Shown here: one piece after another, positions 1-7,250 of the stretch | How the letters are laid out: every line of letters begins with the position of its first letter | Position numbering within the stretch: position 1 is the stretch's first letter | Assembly (NCBI GenBank): GCA_016180665.1 | Contig: JACPAS010000001.1 | Coordinates: forward strand, 1 to 9,858 | DNA from: Microcaldota archaeon | Lineage (GTDB): Archaea > Micrarchaeota > Micrarchaeia > Anstonellales > Bilamarchaeaceae | DNA length: 9,858 nt | Direction of reading: 5' to 3' | Position numbers and translations under genes: made by a program | Notes under the pieces: model-generated | Database searches by the model: none | Seen by the model: only the letters and a program-made list of their open reading frames with translations | What the model was told of the DNA's origin: nothing

Positions 1-486
1 ACAGGAGATAATGAACGGACTGCCCGTGCAATAGCAGCCCAGGTTGGAATAGATAAAGTCCTGGCAAATGTTCTTCCACAGGATAAAGAGAGTGAAGTAA
101 AAAAACTTCAATCAAACAATGAGAAAGTTGCTTTTGTAGGTGATGGGATAAATGACGCACCGGCTTTAGCAGCTTCTGATGTAGGAATTGCAATCGGCTC
201 TGGAACTGATGTTGCAATAGAAACTGGCGGAATAGTATTAGTGAAAAATGATCTAAGAGACGTGGTAAAAGCAATCAAACTCTCAAAATACACTTTGGGA
301 AAGATAAAACAAAATCTCTTCTGGGCATTTATTTACAATACAGTTGGCATTCCAGTTGCTATGGGTGTTCTCTTCCCAATAAACGGTTTCCTTCTCAGCC
401 CTGTAATTGCAGGTGCAGCAATGGCTTTCAGCTCCGTAAGTGTAGTTGGAAATAGCCTCATCATGAAAAGGTTCGAATTAAATTAG
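1..486 (+). CDS. copA: Cu(I)-exporting P1B-type ATPase, C-terminal part
   Basis: Partial gene, open at the left edge and read in frame from base 1; 161 codons remain before the TAG at 484-486. The fragment begins within the TGDN motif of the P domain and continues with the hinge motif [10 protein letters not shown] at codons 47-56, which binds Mg and the phosphorylated Asp loop in P-type ATPases. Two hydrophobic helices follow (about codons 106-127 and 132-155). The first carries Tyr112-Asn113 and the second Met141 with Ser145 four residues on, the YN and MxxxS pairs that form the transmembrane Cu(I) site in CopA-type pumps. This supports a monovalent copper (or silver) exporter in the cytoplasmic membrane rather than a Zn/Cd pump. 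The phosphorylation site, CPC motif and any N-terminal metal-binding domains lie outside the window. The protein ends 12 residues after Ser-Val-Ser-Val, a normal family end. Confidence 0.93.
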   Translation, partial: TGDNERTARAIAAQVGIDKVLANVLPQDKESEVKKLQSNNEKVAFVGDGINDAPALAASDVGIAIGSGTDVAIETGGIVLVKNDLRDVVKAIKLSKYTLGKIKQNLFWAFIYNTVGIPVAMGVLFPINGFLLSPVIAGAAMAFSSVSVVGNSLIMKRFELN

Positions 487-510
487 CCTTTTCCCTAATC
501 AAACCAGAGT

Positions 511-547
511 CATATTTAAACTTTAATGGAATACTCAAACTGGTGAT
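511..547 (+). promoter_or_regulatory. TATA-box promoter and ribosome site of the SIMPL gene
   Basis: A TATA-like stretch CATATTTAAA (511-520) is centred about 34 nt before the ATG at 551, so transcription would begin near 543. GGTGAT at 542-547 is a full match to the archaeal anti-Shine-Dalgarno and sits 3 nt before the start codon. If the predicted start of transcription is right, the leader is too short for that site to be fully transcribed, so the true start may lie a few bases earlier. Confidence 0.5.
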
Positions 548-550
548 TTA

Positions 551-1393
551 ATGGGAAAAGAAGTATGTGAATCTTGTAATTCTTGTTGTTCAAATGATGA
601 TTTTACAAAAAAACTCGCACTTTCTGGAGTTGCAGTAGTAATAGTGTGGCTGTTGATTTCAGCTTTAGGTCCAAATCTTGGCTTTACCAAAACTGCGCAA
701 AATATTTACGTAACTTCTCAACCAGCGAAAGACACTATCTCTGTAAATGGCAATGCTCAAACAACCGTTCAACCAAATATGGCAGTTCTCTCTCTAGGTG
801 CAGAAACTGAATCTAATTCCGCAAAAGAAGCACAATCAGACAATGCAGAAATAATGGATGGGGTTATGACTGAACTAAATGTATTTGGCATCAGTAAAGA
901 AAAAATAAAAACCTCCACCTTCTATACAGAGCCTGTAAAAGAAGGTTCTTACAAATGTCCGACTTCTAAACCAGAATGTGAAACTTCTGAAGAAGTTTAC
1001 AAAGAGGTAATTGTAGGTTACAGGACAGTTCATACAATAGAAGCCGAAGTATCAGATCTGAACAAAGTAGGCAGTATTCTTGATGCAGCTACAAACTCCG
1101 GAGCTAACAAAATAAACGGGGTTTCATTTAGACTTTCTCCAGATAAAGAAAAGGAGATAAAAAAACAACTATTAACTGAAGCAGTTAAGGATGCAAAAGA
1201 TCAGGCAGAAAAGATGGCAAATGCAGCAGGAATTAATTTGGGAAAGGCAACCTCCCTGTATGAGAGTTATTATTACAATCCTACTTACTATACTTCCTTT
1301 GCTGAATCAAAAGCTATCTTTGCAGGTACTGAAGTTTCAAGTGGATCATTAGATGTTTCAGTCTCAGTATCTGCCTCTTTTGAGATCCAGTGA
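551..1393 (+). CDS. Membrane-anchored SIMPL (DUF541) domain protein
   Basis: A 280-residue protein. Residues 1-21 are a short basic-ending cytoplasmic tail containing C6, C9, C12 and C13. Residues 22-42 form one hydrophobic transmembrane helix, preceded by Lys-Lys, so the remaining ~235 residues should face outward. This outer part begins ISVNGNAQTTVQPNMA and has the alternating strand, then long helix (QLLTEAVKDAKDQAEKMA region), then GKATSLYES pattern typical of the SIMPL/DUF541 (BP26/OMP28) family, ending in a VSVSVSASFEI strand as those domains do. C136 and C143 in an inserted loop could form a disulfide. SIMPL proteins oligomerise, some into channel-like rings; their biochemical role is poorly defined. 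It has its own promoter and terminator and so appears monocistronic. The start is set by the perfect ribosome site. Family call is strong; function is not known. Confidence 0.88.
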   Translation: MGKEVCESCNSCCSNDDFTKKLALSGVAVVIVWLLISALGPNLGFTKTAQNIYVTSQPAKDTISVNGNAQTTVQPNMAVLSLGAETESNSAKEAQSDNAEIMDGVMTELNVFGISKEKIKTSTFYTEPVKEGSYKCPTSKPECETSEEVYKEVIVGYRTVHTIEAEVSDLNKVGSILDAATNSGANKINGVSFRLSPDKEKEIKKQLLTEAVKDAKDQAEKMANAAGINLGKATSLYESYYYNPTYYTSFAESKAIFAGTEVSSGSLDVSVSVSASFEIQ

Positions 1394-1400
1394 ATTTGAC

Positions 1401-1420
1401 CTTTTTTTATTTTTCTTTTA
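1401..1420 (+). terminator. Poly-T terminator after the SIMPL gene
   Basis: Eight bases after the SIMPL stop codon begins a run that is nearly all T on the plus strand (seven T, then TTTT and TTTT blocks broken by A or C). Archaeal RNA polymerase terminates on such T-rich tracts without needing a hairpin. It lies before the separate TATA box of the next gene. Confidence 0.55.
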
Positions 1421-1438
1421 ATCTCTAGTCACGAGTTA

Positions 1439-1450
1439 ATATTTATAAGT
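1439..1450 (+). promoter_or_regulatory. TATA box of the giant-protein operon
   Basis: ATATTTATAAGT contains the archaeal TATA consensus TTTATAA at 1442-1448, about 33 nt before the ATG at 1478. The expected start of transcription is near 1470, giving a leader of roughly 8 nt or less. No Shine-Dalgarno sequence is visible before this ATG, which fits an almost leaderless message. Confidence 0.6.
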
Positions 1451-1477
1451 CTAATATAAGTTATCTATTCGGTTTAT

Positions 1478-4400
1478 ATGCGATTCCGCCATGCAATAGT
1501 ACTGTTATTGTTAATATCCTTCCTGTTTGCTGAAGATGTTCCTCCAGGTGAAGAACCTGGTTGTTCACTTTGCCTTAAGGTAGATGATTTTTTAGAAGGT
1601 CGAATGTTAAGCACCATAGATGAGCAAAAATTAATAACTGAGACCTCTTTCTTCTATGAAAACTTTTCTCAGGAGGATCCACGAAAGCCGATTATAAATG
1701 CACCTATTTTTATATCAGTAAAAGATGAAGACGAAAAGACGTTGCATGTTGGGTTTGCTGGGGTTACTGATTCTCAGGGCGCTATTCAATTTAATTTTGG
1801 TTCATATGATCCAGAACCAGGTAAATGTATCGAAATAAAAAATATCTACTGTCCAACTATGTGTGATCATGAATTTTACGGTTGCTTGGAATCATTTGAC
1901 GTAGACCCTCAAAGTCTAAAATCAAATCCAGAATTACTCAAGTCAATTAATCAATATTTACTTGCAAACAAGCAGGATCCAAATTTAGTCTTTCCAAACA
2001 CTGATCCAATAGTTTATTGCAAGCCCATAGACAAGAGTCTTCTTCCGGCATTTTGCCTTCCTCTTGGAATTATTTTCGCATTATTAGCAGGAGCACTACA
2101 CTTAAGCGGAAGAAATCCATTCGGTGGTTTTGATCTAAGCACTCCCAGAATGGGTAAACACTTAAGATACACTGCAAGAGGAAGGGGGGCCCATGTTGAT
2201 CTAAGCGCGGCAGCCGCCCTAATACAAAAAGGTACTGCCGAAATAAGTGGGGCAGAAGGAAGCGATGTACACGCACTAAAACAGGAATTAGTTAAGCGTG
2301 ATTCAAGTGGAAAAGTGATTATGGAGCCAGTTCTTAACAAAAAAGGCAAGCCAATGCTGGACAAAGACAAAAAGCCTTTAATGAAACCTGTAATGGAAAA
2401 GGGTGTAGGTAGAGTTTTAGGGGCATTCGGTATGCTCAGCCTTAAGCGTTTGGCTGCACCATTTTCTGGTTTAGTTCAAAAAGAAAAGAAAGTAAACAAA
2501 GAAACCGGCAAAGTTGAAGAATCAAGCAAACTATCTTTTGGTGGTCTTCTAAAAGGAATGGTAGGTGTAGATGATGCAAAATACTCCGGTCCCCAGGCTT
2601 CCTTAAACCCAGCTGAAGCCAGATTGGGTGTAGCCAGAGGAAGAGGTGCACCATTTGGTCTTGGAGCAATAGGCAGAGTAATGAGCGCAGGTAAGGATAT
2701 TGACTCTGCGAAGGCCAGAGCTTCAGGAGTTTCAGCAGAGCGTTCGAAACTAACTACTTTTGGAAAAATCTTAGATTTTACATTCATGATTTTAGAAAAA
2801 ACATGGTTAGGGATGTTCTTGGGAAGAGGTTCTGTTATAGATCTTATTCTTAAACCTTTAACTGGTGGTGGGGTTTACGATTGGCTGGTCAAAAGACCCT
2901 TTACAAAAGATATTAAAGAAACACAAGCAAAAGTTGATTCTCTAAAAGATAGTATAGACAAAGCAAGAGGAAGGGCACAGGAGCTTGAAAAGAACATTAA
3001 AGAGGGGGAAGGAAGATTACAGGAATTAGACAAACGTTTATCCCCAAGCGGAATAGAGCGGGAGGTTAAAGCTAAAGAAAGAGAAATAAAAGATCTAGAA
3101 TCAAAATTAGCTAAGGCAAAAGCTCCAGAAGAGAAGCAAAGAATAGAACAACAGATAACAACCTTGAGGGCAGAAGCAAAATCTCTGAATTCACAAATTC
3201 CAAACCTGGATTCTGAAAGAGAAAACCTGAAAGAAAAACTTGCTGGAATGAAAAAGGAGTATGAGCAAACCCGCAGGGACATTATTGATCATTATACCGA
3301 CATAATGAGAGAACAAGCCGTGCTTCCAGCACTTCTTATGGATAAACTTTCAAAGGATAATCAAGGAATCAATGATTCACTAAAAGGTCTTGTGGATAAA
3401 AAAATATCTGCTACAGAAAAAGATCTTCAGCAAAAAGAAACCGAATTAGTTAATACTAAAGACAAAGATAAGAGAGAAGAATTAGAAAACAAGATCGATT
3501 CACTACGATCTCGTTTGGTAGTTCTTAATGAAATTTCAGAACATGGACTTGGTATAAACCACGATTATATTGCAGATAAGATACGATCCATACAGGCTGA
3601 AATTCAGAATAAAGAAGGTACTCTTGCAAAAACAAAAGATCCGACTAAAAAAGAGGAGCTCAAAAACAAAATAGATTCTCTAAAATCGCAACTTACTGCC
3701 TATAGTCAAATGAGAAGAATGAATATCAACTTCCAGTACTTAGAGTTTGTTGGCTTAATAAAAGAAGATGCATCTAAAAAGAATCCAGGTAGTTTACAGG
3801 AGGAGGCAAAGACACTCTTAACACTTTCAACAGAAAAAGACGCACCAATTGCTAAATTAGAAAAGCAACTTGAAGAGCGCCAGTCAAAATCAGTAAATGC
3901 TCCAAAGGAAGAAAAACAGAAACTTGATACCGAGATCGCAGCTCTAAAATCAGATATAAAAGATCTAAAAAATCAAAAAGCTGACCTTGAATTTTCCGCA
4001 AATCTTTACAAATACATAAGCAATCAGGGAGTTATTGGAAGATTGGAGCAATTGAATTTAGATTTGAAACCAGATCAATTCTTAATCGAATTGCCTGATG
4101 GAAGAAAAATCTCAAATACCTATATTAAAGCAGATGGTAAAGAAACAACTCTGCTTCTTGATTCAATAGAAAAAAGCGTAATGAAGGATTACGGAGTCTC
4201 TTTTGAAAAAACTTTAGGAACTAGGCAGGAGATAGTAGCTGCATCAATCGCTGTTCTGTATGCAGTTGATGCACAAGACGCACTAAAAAGAGGGGAATTA
4301 GACAGTCAACCTAAAGTTAAAGATCTTTTAATCATAGCATCAGAATTGGACAATCCGCACGGTCAGTTGGTTGGTTATCTAGATCTTAAAACTGCAGAGC

Positions 4401-6886
4401 TTCAATTAATGAAGACTTTAGAAAATTATAACCCATCATTAAATCATGCTGCTTTGGTATCTGCTGTTAATGATGCAAGGGCTTTCTCAGCATTGGACAC
4501 TATATTTAGCTCACCAGCAGTTAACAATCTAACAAAAGGAGACCAGCAAAGATTTTTTGGTTCGCTCCTTGAAATCGCAAGAACTGAGAAAGACCCGGAA
4601 AAATTTGAAAGAGTTTGTTATGCAATTAACCAAGGACTCGGAAGTTTACAGAGTCTAGCTACTGGGGCCAACATAGATCTTTACTCAAAGATAGGATCAG
4701 TTCAACTGAGTCAATACAGAGATTCACTAATAAAACTGATTGAGAATTACGATCCAAGACTATCTGCTGATTCTATAGATTCTTATGTTAAAGCTGCCAA
4801 TTTGGCTATCCTTAGTGGCAATACTAATCATCTTAAAACCATAATAGACGGTGGTAATCGGCTCAATGAAACAATCGCCCAGCTTAGGGCAGTAGCAGTA
4901 GACCCAGTAAAAGAAAAAGAAATTGCCAGTGCAGTTGAAAGATACAATCTTCTCTCAGAAGTCTATTCTACTGCTAAACCGCAAGATCGTGATCAGGCAT
5001 CAGCACTTCTTTTACTTTCCCCTAAGTCATTTAACAGTTTTGTAGATAATTATGTCAAAGAATTTGATGATACTAAGAGAAAAGAATCTAATGAAGAAGT
5101 TTATGTTGCTCTTAAATTCTACCAGGAAGATCCTTCAGATGAAGCAAGAAAAGCAGCTCTAATAAAAGTCCTAGTTACAAAAGCAGAAGATACAACTATT
5201 GATTCTTTCTTAAAAACAAAACCTGAGACTATTGCGTATTATCATGTTATAGATAATTTAGTAAGAGATATATACACATCTGTAAATAAGCCAGAAGAAA
5301 GGCAACAACTTTTGGCACTGTTAAAAATGCCGGAAAAAACCTTAACTCAGGTTGTAGATGGCTATTTATCTGCAGTAGAACAGTCACAGCAGCCTGTTAA
5401 TCCAGAAGTTTACCGCTATATGAAACTCTATCAGGACGGTCCATCTGACCAAAGGCTCGCTGACTTAGTGAGAGTCATCTCAACAAAATCTGATGACCCG
5501 CACGTTTCCTCATTTGTAGAAAGTGCAGTTTCAGTTGATAAGGGAGAGTTAGATAGGTTTAGAACCGAATCAAGTGCAAGAATGCTAATTCTAGAAAGAT
5601 ATTCTGGTCTCCAGGATGAAAAAGATAGGATCCAGATGGTTGGAATATCAAGCCTTCCTGATAATCAGCTGACTAAACTAATGGGTGCTTACGTAGGAAA
5701 AATGGAAGCTGCAGATAAACCAATAGATCATGAAATTTATACGGCGTATGTACGATACCAGGATGCTGTCGGAGTCTATAAAGAAACTAAATCAGAAGAT
5801 GCGAGGATACGTGTTGATGATATAAAGCTGCAGCTGGCAGAGGCACTTGCAACAAGAGCGGAAGATAAAGACATAAACTCTAGTTTCCTCAAGACTAGAC
5901 TGGATGATTATGCACGCGATCAGGCAGATTTACTTAAAATAGATCCAGCTAAGCTATCGGAGGAAGAACAATTTAAAAAATTAGAACTTCCAGTTTTGGA
6001 AAAGCGCCTTAAAAGTGAGATAACCTCCAGTCTGTTTAGTGCAATAGTTTCTGATAAGCTGGAAGATGCAGCAGTATTATATACTAAAGTTACTCAGGAT
6101 CCACAACTTGAACAAGCAATGAGAGAGTATATGAATCCTGAAACAACGATGTTTATGCACACTGCTCCTAAATTTGAAAAGGTCAAGGATCAACTAACTC
6201 ATTATGCAGGGCTTCAACAAATTAAGGATGAATCAGAGAAAACAGTTCTTTCTAATATGCTGCCTTCACAGCTTACTCAATTTGCAGAGTCTTATATAAA
6301 AACACATGATTCAAAACCAAAAACCGCTCTTGCGGCAAAATATGCTGTAAAAATGCCAGACGGAAGCGAGCATATTCCAGACCAATATTTGACCCAGAAA
6401 TATGAAACTTTTAAAGCAGATCCCCTGAATCCCACTGCAAAAACAGAATTAGCAGAAGCTATTGCTAAATATGGGGAAGATGAAGATGTTGCAAAACTGT
6501 TAGAAAAATTCGGAAAAACCAAAGCAGCAGAAGGTGAAGACGAAAAGCTAAGAGCAGAGGCGCAGGACCAAATAAAGAGACAAGAAGAAATAGCAAAGAG
6601 ACAGGAATCCCTATTAAAAACAAAACCCGATGAACTATCAGAGCCAGACCGTCTAACCAAATATGAAATTCCCCTATTGGAAATTTATTCTTATGATAAG
6701 ACAGATGCTGCTGCTAATTTGATAAGAAAATTAATCGAAATGAAGCCAGAAGAAGCTGAAAAAGAATTCGAAAAAATTTCCGAAGCAGATTCCACTGCCA
6801 AAAATTCCATTCTTTTATTTCTAAAGGCTCATCCACTCCCAAAGATTAAAGAAAAGCTTAGGAAAATAGTTAAAATTGAGGAATAG
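1478..6886 (+). CDS. Giant membrane-anchored coiled-coil/helical-repeat protein
   Basis: I do not recognise this 1802-residue protein as a named family. In order: signal peptide 1-18 (hydrophobic core AIVLLLLISFLFA); a small outer domain 19-187 with seven cysteines (C29, C32, C117, C125, C129, C136, C181) and a beta-rich segment 72-125 resembling a carboxypeptidase-regulatory-like Ig fold (GVTDSQGAIQF); one transmembrane helix 188-209; a basic Gly/Ala-rich stretch 210-425 with ARGRGA at 233 and 386; a hydrophobic or amphipathic segment 425-458; a long coiled coil 479-615; more helical hairpins to about 850; then alpha-helical repeats to the end. With the signal peptide cleaved, the last ~1590 residues should be cytoplasmic, and that part has only one Cys (C1047). 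No nucleotide-binding or catalytic motif was found, so a scaffold or structural role is inferred. The start is supported by the TATA box and the signal peptide. A zinc-ribbon gene follows after 2 bp. Confidence 0.85.
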   Translation: MRFRHAIVLLLLISFLFAEDVPPGEEPGCSLCLKVDDFLEGRMLSTIDEQKLITETSFFYENFSQEDPRKPIINAPIFISVKDEDEKTLHVGFAGVTDSQGAIQFNFGSYDPEPGKCIEIKNIYCPTMCDHEFYGCLESFDVDPQSLKSNPELLKSINQYLLANKQDPNLVFPNTDPIVYCKPIDKSLLPAFCLPLGIIFALLAGALHLSGRNPFGGFDLSTPRMGKHLRYTARGRGAHVDLSAAAALIQKGTAEISGAEGSDVHALKQELVKRDSSGKVIMEPVLNKKGKPMLDKDKKPLMKPVMEKGVGRVLGAFGMLSLKRLAAPFSGLVQKEKKVNKETGKVEESSKLSFGGLLKGMVGVDDAKYSGPQASLNPAEARLGVARGRGAPFGLGAIGRVMSAGKDIDSAKARASGVSAERSKLTTFGKILDFTFMILEKTWLGMFLGRGSVIDLILKPLTGGGVYDWLVKRPFTKDIKETQAKVDSLKDSIDKARGRAQELEKNIKEGEGRLQELDKRLSPSGIEREVKAKEREIKDLESKLAKAKAPEEKQRIEQQITTLRAEAKSLNSQIPNLDSERENLKEKLAGMKKEYEQTRRDIIDHYTDIMREQAVLPALLMDKLSKDNQGINDSLKGLVDKKISATEKDLQQKETELVNTKDKDKREELENKIDSLRSRLVVLNEISEHGLGINHDYIADKIRSIQAEIQNKEGTLAKTKDPTKKEELKNKIDSLKSQLTAYSQMRRMNINFQYLEFVGLIKEDASKKNPGSLQEEAKTLLTLSTEKDAPIAKLEKQLEERQSKSVNAPKEEKQKLDTEIAALKSDIKDLKNQKADLEFSANLYKYISNQGVIGRLEQLNLDLKPDQFLIELPDGRKISNTYIKADGKETTLLLDSIEKSVMKDYGVSFEKTLGTRQEIVAASIAVLYAVDAQDALKRGELDSQPKVKDLLIIASELDNPHGQLVGYLDLKTAELQLMKTLENYNPSLNHAALVSAVNDARAFSALDTIFSSPAVNNLTKGDQQRFFGSLLEIARTEKDPEKFERVCYAINQGLGSLQSLATGANIDLYSKIGSVQLSQYRDSLIKLIENYDPRLSADSIDSYVKAANLAILSGNTNHLKTIIDGGNRLNETIAQLRAVAVDPVKEKEIASAVERYNLLSEVYSTAKPQDRDQASALLLLSPKSFNSFVDNYVKEFDDTKRKESNEEVYVALKFYQEDPSDEARKAALIKVLVTKAEDTTIDSFLKTKPETIAYYHVIDNLVRDIYTSVNKPEERQQLLALLKMPEKTLTQVVDGYLSAVEQSQQPVNPEVYRYMKLYQDGPSDQRLADLVRVISTKSDDPHVSSFVESAVSVDKGELDRFRTESSARMLILERYSGLQDEKDRIQMVGISSLPDNQLTKLMGAYVGKMEAADKPIDHEIYTAYVRYQDAVGVYKETKSEDARIRVDDIKLQLAEALATRAEDKDINSSFLKTRLDDYARDQADLLKIDPAKLSEEEQFKKLELPVLEKRLKSEITSSLFSAIVSDKLEDAAVLYTKVTQDPQLEQAMREYMNPETTMFMHTAPKFEKVKDQLTHYAGLQQIKDESEKTVLSNMLPSQLTQFAESYIKTHDSKPKTALAAKYAVKMPDGSEHIPDQYLTQKYETFKADPLNPTAKTELAEAIAKYGEDEDVAKLLEKFGKTKAAEGEDEKLRAEAQDQIKRQEEIAKRQESLLKTKPDELSEPDRLTKYEIPLLEIYSYDKTDAAANLIRKLIEMKPEEAEKEFEKISEADSTAKNSILLFLKAHPLPKIKEKLRKIVKIEE
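3110..3955 (+). repeat. Four degenerate coiled-coil hairpin repeats in the giant protein
   Basis: Four copies of a charged helix-turn-helix motif can be aligned by eye: KAKAPEEKQRIEQQITTLR (residues 546-564), NTKDKDKREELENKIDSLR (659-677), KTKDPTKKEELKNKIDSLK (718-736) and SVNAPKEEKQKLDTEIAALK (805-824). Copies two and three are closest, exactly 59 residues apart, with KKEEL/KREEL and NKIDSL conserved. The DNA has diverged, so this is old protein-level duplication, not a recent tandem repeat. Confidence 0.7.
4421..4792 (+). repeat. Pair of ENY(N/D)P helical units in the giant protein
   Basis: LENYNPSL at residues 981-988 and IENYDPRL at 1088-1095 are 107 residues apart, and each is preceded by a short helix of the pattern LxKxLEN or LIKLIEN. 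The second is followed by P-x7-D-x-YVK, which recurs at the start of the downstream repeats (P1182). The spacing is close to the 103-109 residues seen further on, so these may be two earlier, more diverged units of the same solenoid. Confidence 0.5.
5003..6514 (+). repeat. Four helical repeats of about 103-109 residues plus insertions
   Basis: Four units can be aligned by eye at residues 1176-1250, 1278-1347, 1389-1474 and 1592-1679. Shared marks in order are a Leu-rich helix ending in Pro (P1182, P1285, P1394, P1596), a Tyr 10-11 residues later (Y1192, Y1296, Y1405, Y1606), then E-V/I-Y and a FYQ/LYQ/RYQ element in the first three (YQ at 1215, 1318 and 1427), and an acidic ED/DD turn followed by SFL or similar (1237-1245, 1339-1347, 1462-1471, 1668-1675). 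Offsets are 103, 109 and 202 residues; the last is longer because of an insertion. All-helical content suggests an alpha-solenoid, but it matches no repeat family I can name. Confidence 0.72.
5921..6682 (+). repeat. Second motif duplicated 227 residues apart in the giant protein
   Basis: ADLLKIDPAKLSEEEQFKKL starts at residue 1483 and ESLLKTKPDELSEPDRLTKY at 1710; after each comes E-(L/I)-P-(V/L)-LE. The equivalent prolines P1490 and P1717 are 227 residues apart. Each copy follows one of the last two long helical units, so the C-terminal third looks like a duplicated two-part block (unit 3 plus motif, unit 4 plus motif). Confidence 0.68.
6878..6881 (+). promoter_or_regulatory. Ribosome site of the zinc-ribbon gene
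   Basis: GAGG lies inside the last codons of the giant gene, 7 nt before the ATG at 6889. This supports translation of the small gene from the same message and fixes its start. Confidence 0.5.
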
Positions 6887-6888
6887 TT

Positions 6889-7224
6889 ATGGGGTTATTA
6901 GACATATTTGGCCAGATGGTAAAGGGATCAGGCCCTTCAAAAAAAGGGCCAAAACAAACCTGTCCAAATTGCGGAGAAATAGTTTTTATAAATCAGGAAC
7001 GCTGCTCGAAATGCGGGGTCCGCATAAAATCAATGTTCAGGAGAAAATGCCCAAAATGCAAGTCTCTAAACGAACTAGATTCAAAACAATGTAGCAATTG
7101 TAAATACAGCTTTGAAGCAGAATTTGAGAGAGCTAAAGAAAAAGTATATATATGTCCGATATGTGGCTATCAGTCAACTGCCCTCTTAACCTCCTGTCCA
7201 GCATGTAATACTAAGTTTATATAA
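6889..7224 (+). CDS. Triple zinc-ribbon protein
   Basis: A 111-residue protein built of three zinc ribbons, each with two CxxC knuckles separated by exactly 10 residues: C25/C28 with C39/C42, C54/C57 with C68/C71, and C89/C92 with C103/C106. Each would bind one Zn ion. Residues 1-13 (MGLLDIFGQMVKG) could form an amphipathic helix and are followed by a Lys/Gly linker. There is no transmembrane segment and no catalytic domain, so a protein- or nucleic-acid-binding adaptor in the cytoplasm is the natural reading of the fold, though no partner can be named from sequence. The gene starts 2 bp after the stop of the giant membrane protein and has no promoter of its own visible, which makes the two an operon and suggests a shared role. 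The zinc-ribbon assignment is firm; the function is unknown. Confidence 0.88.
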   Translation: MGLLDIFGQMVKGSGPSKKGPKQTCPNCGEIVFINQERCSKCGVRIKSMFRRKCPKCKSLNELDSKQCSNCKYSFEAEFERAKEKVYICPICGYQSTALLTSCPACNTKFI

Positions 7225-7250
7225 TCATTTGAGTATCAGTTTATTAATAA

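Noticed and set aside
2014..2370. Minus-strand ORFs inside the giant gene (also 2875-3282 and 6292-6660)
   Set aside because: Ser/Leu/Phe-rich translations typical of the reverse of Lys/Glu/Asp-rich coding; no ribosome site or family pattern.
3091..4685. Many AGATCT hexamers in the giant gene
   Set aside because: They arise from frequent Asp-Leu codon pairs (GAT CT-) and are not evenly spaced.
6876..7094. Overlapping frame across the start of the zinc-ribbon gene
   Set aside because: Basic, no domain; the alternative frame has twelve correctly spaced zinc-binding cysteines.
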